Source of the DNA: Flavobacterium sp. | GTDB lineage: Bacteria > Bacteroidota > Bacteroidia > Flavobacteriales > Flavobacteriaceae | Length of the DNA stretch: 37,660 nucleotides | Direction: 5' to 3' | Assembly: GCF_027482425.1 (NCBI RefSeq) | Contig: NZ_JAIXWA010000027.1 | Coordinates: 1-37,660 of the forward strand | Shown here: piece after piece, positions 26,351 to 34,735 of the stretch | Numbering within the stretch: the first letter of the stretch is position 1 | Layout: each line of letters starts with the position of its first letter | Notes under the pieces: model-generated | Database searches by the model: none | Seen by the model: only the letters and a program-made list of their open reading frames with translations | What the model was told of the DNA's origin: nothing | Position numbers and translations under genes: made by a program

Positions 26351-26923
26351 ATGACCCCTATAGAAAAAAAAGTACACGACCGCAGTGGTGCAGTGTGCGA
26401 AATTAGTGGAGCTACGGAAGACTTAGTGGTCTATACTGTGGGACCCAAAACCACAGAAAGTATAGAAAATTGTATTCTTATTTCTAAAAAATTAAAAGAC
26501 CAAATCAAAAATCCAGAAACGACCGATCCCAACGATTGGCGCGGTTTAAGCGATAGTATGTGGAGCGAGCATCTGCCGGTACAAATCGTTTCTTGGCGTA
26601 TGTTGGCACGATTGAAAAACCACGATTTACTCGAAATGATGTACTTGGATGAAGAAGCTTTGGAATGGGCGAAAGCCACCGGTGAAGGCGAAGAAGAGGA
26701 TGGGAAAATCATTCATAAGGATTGCAATGGGAATATCCTTAACGACGGGGATTCGGTGGTGTTGATCAAAGATTTGGATGTGAAAGGTGCCAATTTTACG
26801 GCCAAACGTGGAGCTGCAGTGCATAACATCAAATTGGTTTGGGACAATGTCGACCAAATCGAAGGTCGGGTTGAAGGGCAATATATCGTCATTCTAACGC
26901 AGTATGTGAAGAAAACCAAATAA
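26351..26923 (+). CDS. PhnA-domain protein
   Basis: The protein has 190 residues and is soluble. The C-terminal 70 residues are a PhnA domain (DCNGNILNDGDSVVLIKDLD, then FTAKRGAAVHNIKLV and EGQYIVILTQYVKK). The N-terminal part resembles the PhnA-associated zinc-ribbon region, but only one Cys (RSGAVCEISG, residue about 16) is left of the expected pair, so it may not bind zinc. Despite the old name 'alkylphosphonate utilisation', no phosphonate genes are nearby, and PhnA proteins are now not thought to be core phosphonate enzymes. It lies 14 bases after the barrel-protein gene and is probably cotranscribed. Confidence 0.85.
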   Translation: MTPIEKKVHDRSGAVCEISGATEDLVVYTVGPKTTESIENCILISKKLKDQIKNPETTDPNDWRGLSDSMWSEHLPVQIVSWRMLARLKNHDLLEMMYLDEEALEWAKATGEGEEEDGKIIHKDCNGNILNDGDSVVLIKDLDVKGANFTAKRGAAVHNIKLVWDNVDQIEGRVEGQYIVILTQYVKKTK

Positions 26924-26940
26924 CAATTTTTAAAATCCAT

Positions 26941-26978
26941 AAAAAAAGCGTCCCAATTTTACAGGACGCTTTTCTTTT
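26941..26978. terminator. Bidirectional terminator between the PhnA-like gene and the ALDH gene
   Basis: AGCGTCC (26947-26953) pairs with GGACGCT (26964-26970) over a 10-base loop, extended by flanking A and T runs. The minus-strand side has seven T and the plus-strand side TTTTCTTTTCT. It serves two convergent genes. Confidence 0.85.
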
Positions 26979-27013
26979 CTCTTGCTTCTTTCTTCTATAC
27001 TCTAAAAAAGAAA

Positions 27014-28567
27014 TTATAAATCAAACTTAATTCCCTGTGCCAAAGGCAAACTGGTCGAATAGTTGATCGTATTCGTTTGACGGCGCATATAGACTTTCCA
27101 AGCATCGGAACCCGATTCACGGCCACCTCCGGTTTCTTTTTCACCACCAAAAGCACCCCCAATCTCGGCCCCTGAGGTGCCGATATTTACATTCGCAATT
27201 CCACAGTCGGAACCGGCAGCCGATAAGAAGGCTTCGGCTTCCCGTAAGTTATTCGTCATAATTGCAGAGGATAATCCTTGGGCCACACCGTTTTGGATTT
27301 CAATCGCTTCTGTTACGTCTCCACTGTATTTCAACAAATACAATACGGGAGCAAAGGTTTCATGCTGTACAATAGCAAAATCATTTTTTGCTGCGGCAAT
27401 CGCGGGTTTTACATAACAACCGCTTTCGTATCCTTCGCCGGTAAGCACGCCGCCTTCCACCAAAATTTCACCGCCTTCAGCGACTACTTGTGCCAAGGCT
27501 TTGTTATACTGCTCTACGGCATGGGTGTCGATAAGTGGCCCCACGTGATTGTTTTGATCCAAAGGGTTACCAATGCGTAACTGCCCGTAAGCAGCTACAA
27601 CAGCATCTTTCACTTTATCATAAATACTTTCGTGAATAATTAAGCGACGGGTTGAGGTACAACGTTGTCCTGCGGTTCCCACAGCGCCAAAAACGGCTCC
27701 GATAACGGTCATTTTAATGTCGGCATCTGGCGTTACAATAATGGCATTGTTACCGCCTAATTCCAATAACGAACGACCCAAACGTGCCGCTACTTCTTTG
27801 GCTACAATTTTACCCATACGCGTTGAACCCGTAGCCGAAACCAAAGGCACTCGCGTATCACGGTTTAATAACTGTCCGATTTTATAATCGCCATTGATCA
27901 AGCAGGAAATTCCTTCGGGCAAGTTGTTTTCACGCAAAACTTCCGCAATGATATTTTGACAAGCTACCCCGCACAACGGTGTTTTTTCAGAGGGTTTCCA
28001 CACACAAACGTCTCCACAAATCCAAGCCAAAGCCGTATTCCACGACCAAACGGCCACCGGAAAGTTGAAGGCCGAAATAATTCCGACCACGCCTAGCGGA
28101 TGGTATTGTTCATACATACGGTGGGAAGGGCGCTCCGAGTGCATAGTCAAACCGTGCAATTGACGCGATAAACCTACGGCAAAGTCACAGATGTCAATCA
28201 TTTCTTGTACTTCGCCTAAACCTTCTTGGTAAGACTTCCCCATTTCATAGGAAACCAGTTTACCTAAAGGCTCTTTATATTGACGTAATTTTTCTCCAAA
28301 TTGACGCACGATTTCACCGCGTTTCGGGGCTGGCATCAAACGAAAGGTTTTAAAAGCTTCGGTAGCCGCTTGCATTACTTTTTCGTAATCAGCTTCGGTA
28401 GATGCTTTAACTTTAGCAATTAATTGGCCATCGACAGGCGAGTAACTTTCGATTAACTCCCCTCCCGAAAACCAATTGTTTCCGGTAGATGTTCCTTCAT
28501 TTACCGCTTTAATTCCTAAAAGTTCCAAGGCTTCGGTCATGCCGAATTGTTGTGCAATAGTTGCCAT
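27014..28567 (-). CDS. Aldehyde dehydrogenase, ALDH7 (antiquitin/AmaB) type
   Basis: The protein has 517 residues and is cytoplasmic. It oxidises an aldehyde to the acid with NAD(P)+. Catalytic residues are visible: Asn168 in SAFNFP, Glu269 in LLELGGNNA and Cys303 in AGQRCTSTRRL. The ELGGNNAIIV motif and length point to the ALDH7 group, whose members oxidise alpha-aminoadipate semialdehyde (piperideine-6-carboxylate) in lysine catabolism. The neighbouring gene encodes a kynurenine-pathway dioxygenase, so a role there cannot be excluded, though sequence type favours lysine. It has its own -7 box 23 bases upstream. Confidence 0.92.
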   Translation of the reverse strand: MATIAQQFGMTEALELLGIKAVNEGTSTGNNWFSGGELIESYSPVDGQLIAKVKASTEADYEKVMQAATEAFKTFRLMPAPKRGEIVRQFGEKLRQYKEPLGKLVSYEMGKSYQEGLGEVQEMIDICDFAVGLSRQLHGLTMHSERPSHRMYEQYHPLGVVGIISAFNFPVAVWSWNTALAWICGDVCVWKPSEKTPLCGVACQNIIAEVLRENNLPEGISCLINGDYKIGQLLNRDTRVPLVSATGSTRMGKIVAKEVAARLGRSLLELGGNNAIIVTPDADIKMTVIGAVFGAVGTAGQRCTSTRRLIIHESIYDKVKDAVVAAYGQLRIGNPLDQNNHVGPLIDTHAVEQYNKALAQVVAEGGEILVEGGVLTGEGYESGCYVKPAIAAAKNDFAIVQHETFAPVLYLLKYSGDVTEAIEIQNGVAQGLSSAIMTNNLREAEAFLSAAGSDCGIANVNIGTSGAEIGGAFGGEKETGGGRESGSDAWKVYMRRQTNTINYSTSLPLAQGIKFDL

Positions 28568-28590
28568 ATATTCTAGTTTGTTTGTTGGGT

Positions 28591-28598
28591 CAAAAATA
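28591..28598 (-). promoter_or_regulatory. -7 promoter box (TATTTTTG) of the ALDH gene
   Basis: A perfect TAnnTTTG match on the minus strand, 23 bases before the ALDH ATG and just beyond the stop of the dioxygenase gene. It implies that the ALDH gene can be expressed independently. Confidence 0.55.
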
Positions 28599-28621
28599 AC
28601 GGATTCTCGCGTAAAAAAAAG

Positions 28622-29155
28622 CTATTTTATAAAATTCGGATGTACAGGCATTTCTGTGCCGCATTGGGTACATTTCCGCAAGGTATCCGAGGTGTAGAAA
28701 GCCTTAAAATGGGGTAAAAAATCGGTTTCAATATCGGTCAATTCAAAATAGACCTCATGGAGTTTATGATTGCATTGGCTACAATACCAAAGCAATCCAT
28801 CTTTATACCCTTGGTTTTCACGCTTACGTTCAATCACCAAACCGATAGAGCCTTCGGTACGGGTAGGAGAGTGCGGCGTTCGGGCAGGAAGTAAAAATAG
28901 GTCCCCAGGTCCCAAAGCGATAGCCTTTTTTTCACCTTCTTCTTGAATGTAAACCGTAATATCTCCTTCCAATTGGTAAAAAAGCTCTTCCGTTTCGTTG
29001 TAATGAAAATCATTGCGGGCATTGGGACCACCAACGATCATGACGATGTAGTCTCCTGAATCGACGTACAGATTTTTGTTGGCCACAGGAGGTTGCAAAA
29101 GGTGTTTGTTGTTTGTAATCCATTGCGGAAGGTTAAAGGGTTTTGCCGCTGCCAT
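28622..29155 (-). CDS. nbaC: 3-hydroxyanthranilate 3,4-dioxygenase
   Basis: The protein has 177 residues and is a cupin-fold iron enzyme that opens the ring of 3-hydroxyanthranilate to 2-amino-3-carboxymuconate semialdehyde (kynurenine pathway, to NAD or to tryptophan breakdown). The iron ligands are visible at the positions of the characterised bacterial enzyme: His51 and Glu57 (FHYNETEEL) and His95 (RTPHSPTR). Substrate-binding Arg47 and Arg99 are also present. The second, rubredoxin-like iron site is intact: Cys125, Cys128, Cys162 and Cys165. No other kynurenine gene is in the window. Confidence 0.96.
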   Translation of the reverse strand: MAAAKPFNLPQWITNNKHLLQPPVANKNLYVDSGDYIVMIVGGPNARNDFHYNETEELFYQLEGDITVYIQEEGEKKAIALGPGDLFLLPARTPHSPTRTEGSIGLVIERKRENQGYKDGLLWYCSQCNHKLHEVYFELTDIETDFLPHFKAFYTSDTLRKCTQCGTEMPVHPNFIK

Positions 29156-29202
29156 AGGGATTCAATTTAAGGTAAAAATTAGGACACGAAAGGTACAAAA
29201 TA

Positions 29203-29226
29203 AAAAAGTCAGCGGCAGCTGACTTT
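29203..29226 (-). terminator. Terminator after the secreted nuclease-family gene
   Basis: AAAGTCAGC (29205-29213) pairs with GCTGACTTT (29218-29226) around a GGCA loop. On the minus strand the stem is followed by a T run (29208 down to 29203). It begins six bases after the nuclease stop. Confidence 0.85.
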
Positions 29227-29231
29227 CTGTA

Positions 29232-30347
29232 TTATTTCACTTCCCGAACGAGGTAGACATATACCGGAAAGTGGTCGCTGTAGCCAATTTCAGTGAGCGT
29301 ATGCCGTAGCGGATAGCCTTTGTATTGCCCAAAATTTTGAATCATATAGGGTTTGTTGTAAATCCCAGCTTTCCAATATTGGAACTTCTTGTAATTTTTA
29401 TCAATTAAGGCTTCCGAAACCATGATTTGATCAAAAATATCGCCTGCATCACGGTGGAATAGGGTTGCATGACCTTTGTAAAACATTTCTTCAAAAGGAT
29501 TGTAAATTCCTTTTTCCTTTACGTCCTCTTTTTTACGTTTGGCGCCAATACCTTCTTTTACACTTTTATTGTAGGTACCGTCATTTAAGTCCCCCATGGT
29601 AATGATTTTTGCTTTGGGGTTAATGGCAAACAATGAATCCATAATCTTACGGTTCAACAAACCAGCGGCTTCACGAAACGGCGCACTCTTTTTTTCACCA
29701 CCCGAACGGGAAGGCCAGTGGTTGACGATGATACTCACTTCTTCACCATCCAACAACCCAGTGACCAACAATTGATCACGGGTATAGACACGATCGGAGG
29801 ATTTATCGGTTTCAACTTTATCGTCGGATTCTTCTTTTTCCTTGTCTTTGTCTTTATCGCCTTTTCCTTCCATAGTGCGGTAAATATAGAGTGGAATACT
29901 TGTGTAACTGGTGGGCTTGAAATGTTTTTTCTGATACAGTAAAGCCACATCAATACCGCGTTTGTCGGGCGAATCAAAATGGATGATGCCGTAATCTTTA
30001 TTAACCAACAAGGGTTGTTTCACCAAATCTTCCAACACGCCTCGGTTTTCAATTTCACAACCCCCAATAAGTACGGGACTGTTGGTTTGTTGCTCCCCGG
30101 TTCCAATTTCAGAAAGCACCTTCGAAAGGTTGTGTAATTTCTGACGGTATTTTTTATGGGTCCAATTTTGAGCTCCGTTTGGCAACCATTCCTCGTCATT
30201 ATTCTCTTGGTTAATGGTGTCAAAGAGGTTTTCGAAATTGTAAAAGGCAACGGTGTGGAGTTCGAATTTTCCTTGAGAAAACAGGGTGTTTGCTGCTAAT
30301 ATGGTAAAAACAAACACGATATTTTTAATTTTTTTCATTTTAGTCAA
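29232..30347 (-). CDS. Secreted endonuclease/exonuclease/phosphatase family protein
   Basis: The protein has 371 residues. It has a signal peptide (about 1-25, ending TLFSQ) and then an EEP-fold catalytic domain. Active-site motifs in order: NFENLFDT, GGCEIENRGVLEDL (Glu), DKRGIDVALLY (Asp), VNHWPSRSGG (His), MGDLNDGTYN (Asp, Asn) and YSDHFPVYVYL (Asp-His dyad). Likely a metal-dependent extracytoplasmic nuclease or phosphodiesterase. An unusual Lys/Glu/Asp-rich insertion (GKGDKDKDKEKEESDDK, about residues 160-185) interrupts the core. The start may be Met4 at 30338. The gene is divergent from a TonB-dependent receptor operon and has its own -7 box. Confidence 0.9.
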   Translation of the reverse strand: MTKMKKIKNIVFVFTILAANTLFSQGKFELHTVAFYNFENLFDTINQENNDEEWLPNGAQNWTHKKYRQKLHNLSKVLSEIGTGEQQTNSPVLIGGCEIENRGVLEDLVKQPLLVNKDYGIIHFDSPDKRGIDVALLYQKKHFKPTSYTSIPLYIYRTMEGKGDKDKDKEKEESDDKVETDKSSDRVYTRDQLLVTGLLDGEEVSIIVNHWPSRSGGEKKSAPFREAAGLLNRKIMDSLFAINPKAKIITMGDLNDGTYNKSVKEGIGAKRKKEDVKEKGIYNPFEEMFYKGHATLFHRDAGDIFDQIMVSEALIDKNYKKFQYWKAGIYNKPYMIQNFGQYKGYPLRHTLTEIGYSDHFPVYVYLVREVK

Positions 30348-30382
30348 TTTAAAATAAAGTTAAGCTTGCGCAAACTTCACGC

Positions 30383-30390
30383 CAAAAGTA
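30383..30390 (-). promoter_or_regulatory. -7 promoter box (TACTTTTG) of the nuclease gene
   Basis: A perfect TAnnTTTG match on the minus strand, 35 bases before the first ATG. It lies only 20 bp from the plus-strand -7 box of the divergent receptor operon, so the two promoters are close enough to influence each other. Confidence 0.55.
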
Positions 30391-30410
30391 AATATTATAA
30401 TGAAAAAATG

Positions 30411-30418
30411 TACCTTTG
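30411..30418 (+). promoter_or_regulatory. -7 promoter box (TACCTTTG) of the receptor operon
   Basis: A perfect TAnnTTTG match, 56 bases before the ATG at 30475, giving a leader of about 50 bases, longer than the other leaders here. The leader begins with a hairpin GTTAAG/CTTAAC (30425-30441) followed directly by seven T. Confidence 0.55.
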
Positions 30419-30474
30419 CTGGCTGTTAAGTTTATCTTAACTTTTTTTATGTAAAAATTAACATAGCTTTATTT

Positions 30475-33345
30475 ATGAAAAAACTTGTTTATGTTACTTT
30501 ACTACTCCTTCAGTGCTGGGCTGCCGTAGCGCAATCTGGAAGCGGAGTGAAAGGTAAAGTAGTGGAAGCGAAGACGAACAAGGCCTTGCAAAACGTCATC
30601 GTTTCTATTCAGAACACCAACTTTACCCAAGTGACCAACCGCGAGGGGGAGTTTGTATTCAACGATTTAAATCCTGGAGCTGTCCTTTTGAAAGTCAGCA
30701 GTACTGGATTTAAAGACCAACTGCTAAATGTAGAAGTTGCAAAGGGTCAGATTTCCGACTTAGGATTAATTATCTTGGAAGAGGATGTGACCTTGGAGCA
30801 GCAAATCAACTTGATTACGATTCTGGAAAACGACTTGAACGACGACAACAGCGGTTCTGAAAATACGGCTGGTTTGTTACAAGCGTCGCGGGATACGTAT
30901 CAACAAGCTGCCGCGTTCAACTGGGGACAAGCTCGTTTCCGTATCCGTGGTTTAGACAATGAATATGCGACTACCATGATTAATGGAGTAGTGATGAATA
31001 AATTGTTGGATAATCGTCCACAATGGGGGAACTGGGGGGGGCTAAACGATGCGACTCGTAACCAAGAATTTACCATGGGTTCAGCACCGTCTGATTATAC
31101 CTTTGGTGGAATTTTAGGAACGCAAGAAATCAATACCCGCGCATCAATCTACCGTAAAGGGACCCGTTTGTCGTATGCAGGGACCAATACCAACTACAAT
31201 TGGCGTGCTATGGCTACCCATGCTTCAGGAATGAATGCCGATGGATGGGCGTTTGTCATTTCGGCCTCCCGTCGTTGGGCACAAGAAGCGTATTTTGAAG
31301 GAACCGATTATTCTGCAAACTCCCTTTTTGCCAGTATTGAAAAACGAATCAACGACGACCATAGTTTGAATTTAACGGCTATTTATGCACAAAACCGTCG
31401 TGGTCGTAACTCTTCCAATACCGACGAAATCAACAGTATTGCTGGAGTGAACTATAACTCCTTCTGGGGTTGGCAAGATGGGGAAAAACGCAATTCTCGT
31501 GACCGCGAGGTGGATGAACCTATTTTAATGCTTACACACTATTGGAAGTTAAATGACAAAACACGTTTGACCTCCAATGTAATGTACCAATTTGGTAAAA
31601 TCGGAAACTCGCGCTTGGACTTCGTGAACGCCGCAAATCCCGATCCAACGTACTACCAAAATTTACCAAGTTATTTTACTTCTTTATATCAAAATGACCC
31701 TTCAGTGGTTCCTGCTTCAGCCTACCAACCCGGTGGTTTAGGAGGTGTTTTTACCCCTAATTTAGTGGGAGCTATGGATGCACCGTTCTTAACCCAACGT
31801 CAAATCGATTGGAATGCCATGTACCGCGCCAATACGACGCCTATCTTGGATGCCAATGGAAATGAAATCGGTCGTCAAGCCGCTGAAAGTAAATACGTTT
31901 TATACGAAGACCGTACGGATGATAATTTGTTTGTAGCCAATACCATTTTAAGTTCACAATTGTCGGATAAAATTGTAATGAATGGTGGTGCAAGCTATAG
32001 TCGTTTGAAATCGGCTAACTTCCAAATGTTGACCGATTTATTGGGCGGTTCTCATTTTGTAGATGTCGATCCATTTCAGTCTGGAACAGCACAACAACCT
32101 GACTTAAATAACCCGAATCGTCGTGTGGGTGAGGGGGATAAATATGGATATAATTACAACTTGTTTGCCGATCATATCGATGCCTTTACGCAGTTTAAAT
32201 TTACGTACAAAAAAGTAGATTTCTATTTGGGACAATCGTTTAGCCGCAAAACATACCAACGCGAAGGATTGTACCGCAATGGAATTTATGCCAACTCTTC
32301 TTTTGGAAAAAGTGACAAGGTAGATTTTGACAACTTTGGATTCAAAGGAGGCTTAACCTATAAAGTTACAGGAAAACATTTCTTGACCATGAATAGTCTT
32401 TTCATGACCAAAGCGCCTTCGATGCGTAATGTGTTTTTCAATGCCCGTTTGAGCAATACGCCTATCCGCAACTTACAAAGCGAGCGGGTATCCAACTTGG
32501 ATTTGAGTTATGCCATCAAAACGCCAACCTTCAAAGCACGTATCACCGCGTATTATGCCAATATCCAAAACGCTACCGAAACCTCTTTCTTCTTTGCAGA
32601 GGGAGCTTTCGAAGATAACGATGGCGATGGAGGCGATGCTTTCGTGGCTGAAATTGTTACAGGATTGGATAAATTGAATTTCGGTGCGGAGTTAGGATTG
32701 GAATACCAAATTACTTCAACCATTAAAGTTACAGCCGCTGCCTCTTACGGACAGTTTACCTACAACAGCAATCCTAATGTTGTGTTGAATGATGACACCC
32801 GTGCAGCTCGTGGATTGTCGACTTTAGTTAACTTAGGAGAATCTAAATTGAAAAACTACCGTCAACCTGGAATCCCAAATCAAGCGTATGCGGTAGGATT
32901 AGAGTACCGTGATCCTAAGTTCTGGTGGGTAGGTGCCAACGTTAACTACTTGGCCGATACGTATTTGGATGTTTCTTCGGTATTACGCACCAATAGTTTC
33001 TTACGTAATCCTCTAGATGCTAATGGATTCCAATTCCCAGAAGCTACACAAGAACGTGTGGATCAGTTGTTGAAACAAGAAAAATTCAACCCATATACGC
33101 TTGTGAACTTAACAGGTGGGAAGTCATGGAGAATTTCAGGTAAAAACCCCATTACTTTGGGTTTATTTGCCACTTTAAATAATATCTTTGATGTAAGGTA
33201 CAAGACCGGTGGATTTGAACAAGCACGAAATGCTAATTTCCGTGAGTTAAACCAAGATGTCTCTAGTGGAACTCCTGCTTTTGCACCACGTTACTTCTAC
33301 GGTTTCGGACGTACCTACTTCTTCAACTTTTACATTAATTTCTAA
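30475..33345 (+). CDS. TonB-dependent outer-membrane receptor with CarboxypepD-like N-terminal domain
   Basis: The protein has 956 residues. A signal peptide (about 1-20, ending AVAQ) is followed by a carboxypeptidase-regulatory-like beta domain (about 24-105), a plug domain (about 115-230, with FRIRGLDNEYATTMINGV) and a barrel ending in aromatic Phe-Tyr-Ile-Asn-Phe. It imports a ligand across the outer membrane with TonB energy. No SusD gene follows; its partner is the DUF5689 lipoprotein encoded 18 bases downstream. No clear TonB box was identified. A run of eight G lies at 31034-31041 inside the plug-coding part. Confidence 0.93.
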   Translation: MKKLVYVTLLLLQCWAAVAQSGSGVKGKVVEAKTNKALQNVIVSIQNTNFTQVTNREGEFVFNDLNPGAVLLKVSSTGFKDQLLNVEVAKGQISDLGLIILEEDVTLEQQINLITILENDLNDDNSGSENTAGLLQASRDTYQQAAAFNWGQARFRIRGLDNEYATTMINGVVMNKLLDNRPQWGNWGGLNDATRNQEFTMGSAPSDYTFGGILGTQEINTRASIYRKGTRLSYAGTNTNYNWRAMATHASGMNADGWAFVISASRRWAQEAYFEGTDYSANSLFASIEKRINDDHSLNLTAIYAQNRRGRNSSNTDEINSIAGVNYNSFWGWQDGEKRNSRDREVDEPILMLTHYWKLNDKTRLTSNVMYQFGKIGNSRLDFVNAANPDPTYYQNLPSYFTSLYQNDPSVVPASAYQPGGLGGVFTPNLVGAMDAPFLTQRQIDWNAMYRANTTPILDANGNEIGRQAAESKYVLYEDRTDDNLFVANTILSSQLSDKIVMNGGASYSRLKSANFQMLTDLLGGSHFVDVDPFQSGTAQQPDLNNPNRRVGEGDKYGYNYNLFADHIDAFTQFKFTYKKVDFYLGQSFSRKTYQREGLYRNGIYANSSFGKSDKVDFDNFGFKGGLTYKVTGKHFLTMNSLFMTKAPSMRNVFFNARLSNTPIRNLQSERVSNLDLSYAIKTPTFKARITAYYANIQNATETSFFFAEGAFEDNDGDGGDAFVAEIVTGLDKLNFGAELGLEYQITSTIKVTAAASYGQFTYNSNPNVVLNDDTRAARGLSTLVNLGESKLKNYRQPGIPNQAYAVGLEYRDPKFWWVGANVNYLADTYLDVSSVLRTNSFLRNPLDANGFQFPEATQERVDQLLKQEKFNPYTLVNLTGGKSWRISGKNPITLGLFATLNNIFDVRYKTGGFEQARNANFRELNQDVSSGTPAFAPRYFYGFGRTYFFNFYINF

Positions 33346-33363
33346 AAAAAATAAAAGCACAAT

Positions 33364-34734
33364 ATGAAAACAACTTTTTTTAAACCCGTTCTTGCGCTAA
33401 CGCTTTTAGCAAGTACTTTTGTCGGTTGTGTGAACGACGATGATTACGATACTCCTCAAGTCAATTGTATCGAAACAACCTTGGTGAAAACCAAAGAAGT
33501 CTCTCAAATTACCGCTGGGTCTACCGTAGCTCAATATACACAAGATGATGTAATTGAAGCCTATGTGGTTTCTTCCGATAAAGGCGGTAACTTCTTCAAA
33601 TCGATTTCGTTCCAAACGATTCCAACGACAGCGAATCCTGTTCCTTCTGCGTTCAGTGTACCTGTAGATGTGACGTCAACGTTTATTACGTTTGAACCCG
33701 GACGTAAAGTATTGATCAAAATGAAAGATTTATACACTGACGTAAGTAACGGAGGTCGTCGTTTTGGAGGTTTGTTTGTAAATTCTACTGGAACTGCGTC
33801 AGTGGGTCGTTTGGCACCTGCGTTATACCGTACGGTTTTAAACAAAGCCTGTACGATTGTTCCTGAAGATCAATTAAAGCGAACGCTAACCATTCCTCAA
33901 TTGTTGAACGATGCCAACATCAATACGTTGGTGGAGTTGGATAATGTTCAGTTTTCCAACCAAGCGATAACGACAACTTATTATGATGCTAATAATGATT
34001 TAGGGGGGGCGACCAATCACTTATTGGTAGATGCCGATGGAAATACAGTAATTTTCCGAACCAGTAGTTTTGCCAACTTCGCTTCTCGACCTGTGGCTTC
34101 AGGCCGTGGAAAAGTGCGTGGAATTTTGACAAAATTTGGTACTGATTACCAGTTTGTAGCGCGTACTGAAGACGATATCCAGTTGACAGGCCCTCGTTTG
34201 GTGCCTTTGTTCTCTGAAAACTTCGAAGGAATTGCCAACACCGGTAACAACCAATTCATTGCTTTACCCGGATGGAGTAACGTGTCAATGAATAGTGGAA
34301 ATGAAAAATGGGAAGCGCGTATCTTCAGTGGAAACAAATATGCACAGTTTTCGCCTTTTGGGTTAACCCCAGCAGAAAATAACGTAGATACACGTTTAAT
34401 TACACCCGGAATCAACTTAACAGGGACCACAGGTGCTTTCTTACGTTTTGGTTCAAAAATTGGTTTTGCCAATGGAGAAGCCGTTACGGTATGGGTTTCA
34501 ACCAATTATAACGGTTCAGGATTGGCCGCTGATGTAAACGCAGCGACATGGACGCAATTGCCCGCTACTTTTGCAGCGCAAACGACTAGTTTCCCGACCA
34601 ACTTTACCAGTTCAGGAAATGTGGATTTATCAGCTTATACAGGAACAGTTTACATTTCGTTCCGTTATGTAGGGGGTACCAACAACATTACCTCTACGTA
34701 CCAAATTGACAACATTGAAGTTATTGCACAATAA
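33364..34734 (+). CDS. DUF5689 surface lipoprotein with choice-of-anchor-J-like C-terminus
   Basis: The protein has 456 residues. The lipoprotein signal peptide has a lipobox ending Phe-Val-Gly-Cys (Cys22), followed by Asn-Asp-Asp-Asp, which suggests outer-membrane and possibly surface location. Residues about 35-275 form the DUF5689 domain (IEAYVVSSDKGGNFFKSI, GRGKVRGILTKFGTDYQF), whose strand pattern looks OB-fold-like. Residues about 285-456 are a jelly-roll domain (FSENFEGI, GWSNVSMNSGNEKWEAR, ending in YQIDNIEVI). It probably captures ligand for the adjacent receptor, playing the part SusD plays elsewhere. A seven-G run is at 34003-34009. Function is inferred from position. Confidence 0.87.
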   Translation: MKTTFFKPVLALTLLASTFVGCVNDDDYDTPQVNCIETTLVKTKEVSQITAGSTVAQYTQDDVIEAYVVSSDKGGNFFKSISFQTIPTTANPVPSAFSVPVDVTSTFITFEPGRKVLIKMKDLYTDVSNGGRRFGGLFVNSTGTASVGRLAPALYRTVLNKACTIVPEDQLKRTLTIPQLLNDANINTLVELDNVQFSNQAITTTYYDANNDLGGATNHLLVDADGNTVIFRTSSFANFASRPVASGRGKVRGILTKFGTDYQFVARTEDDIQLTGPRLVPLFSENFEGIANTGNNQFIALPGWSNVSMNSGNEKWEARIFSGNKYAQFSPFGLTPAENNVDTRLITPGINLTGTTGAFLRFGSKIGFANGEAVTVWVSTNYNGSGLAADVNAATWTQLPATFAAQTTSFPTNFTSSGNVDLSAYTGTVYISFRYVGGTNNITSTYQIDNIEVIAQ

Positions 34735-34735
34735 G

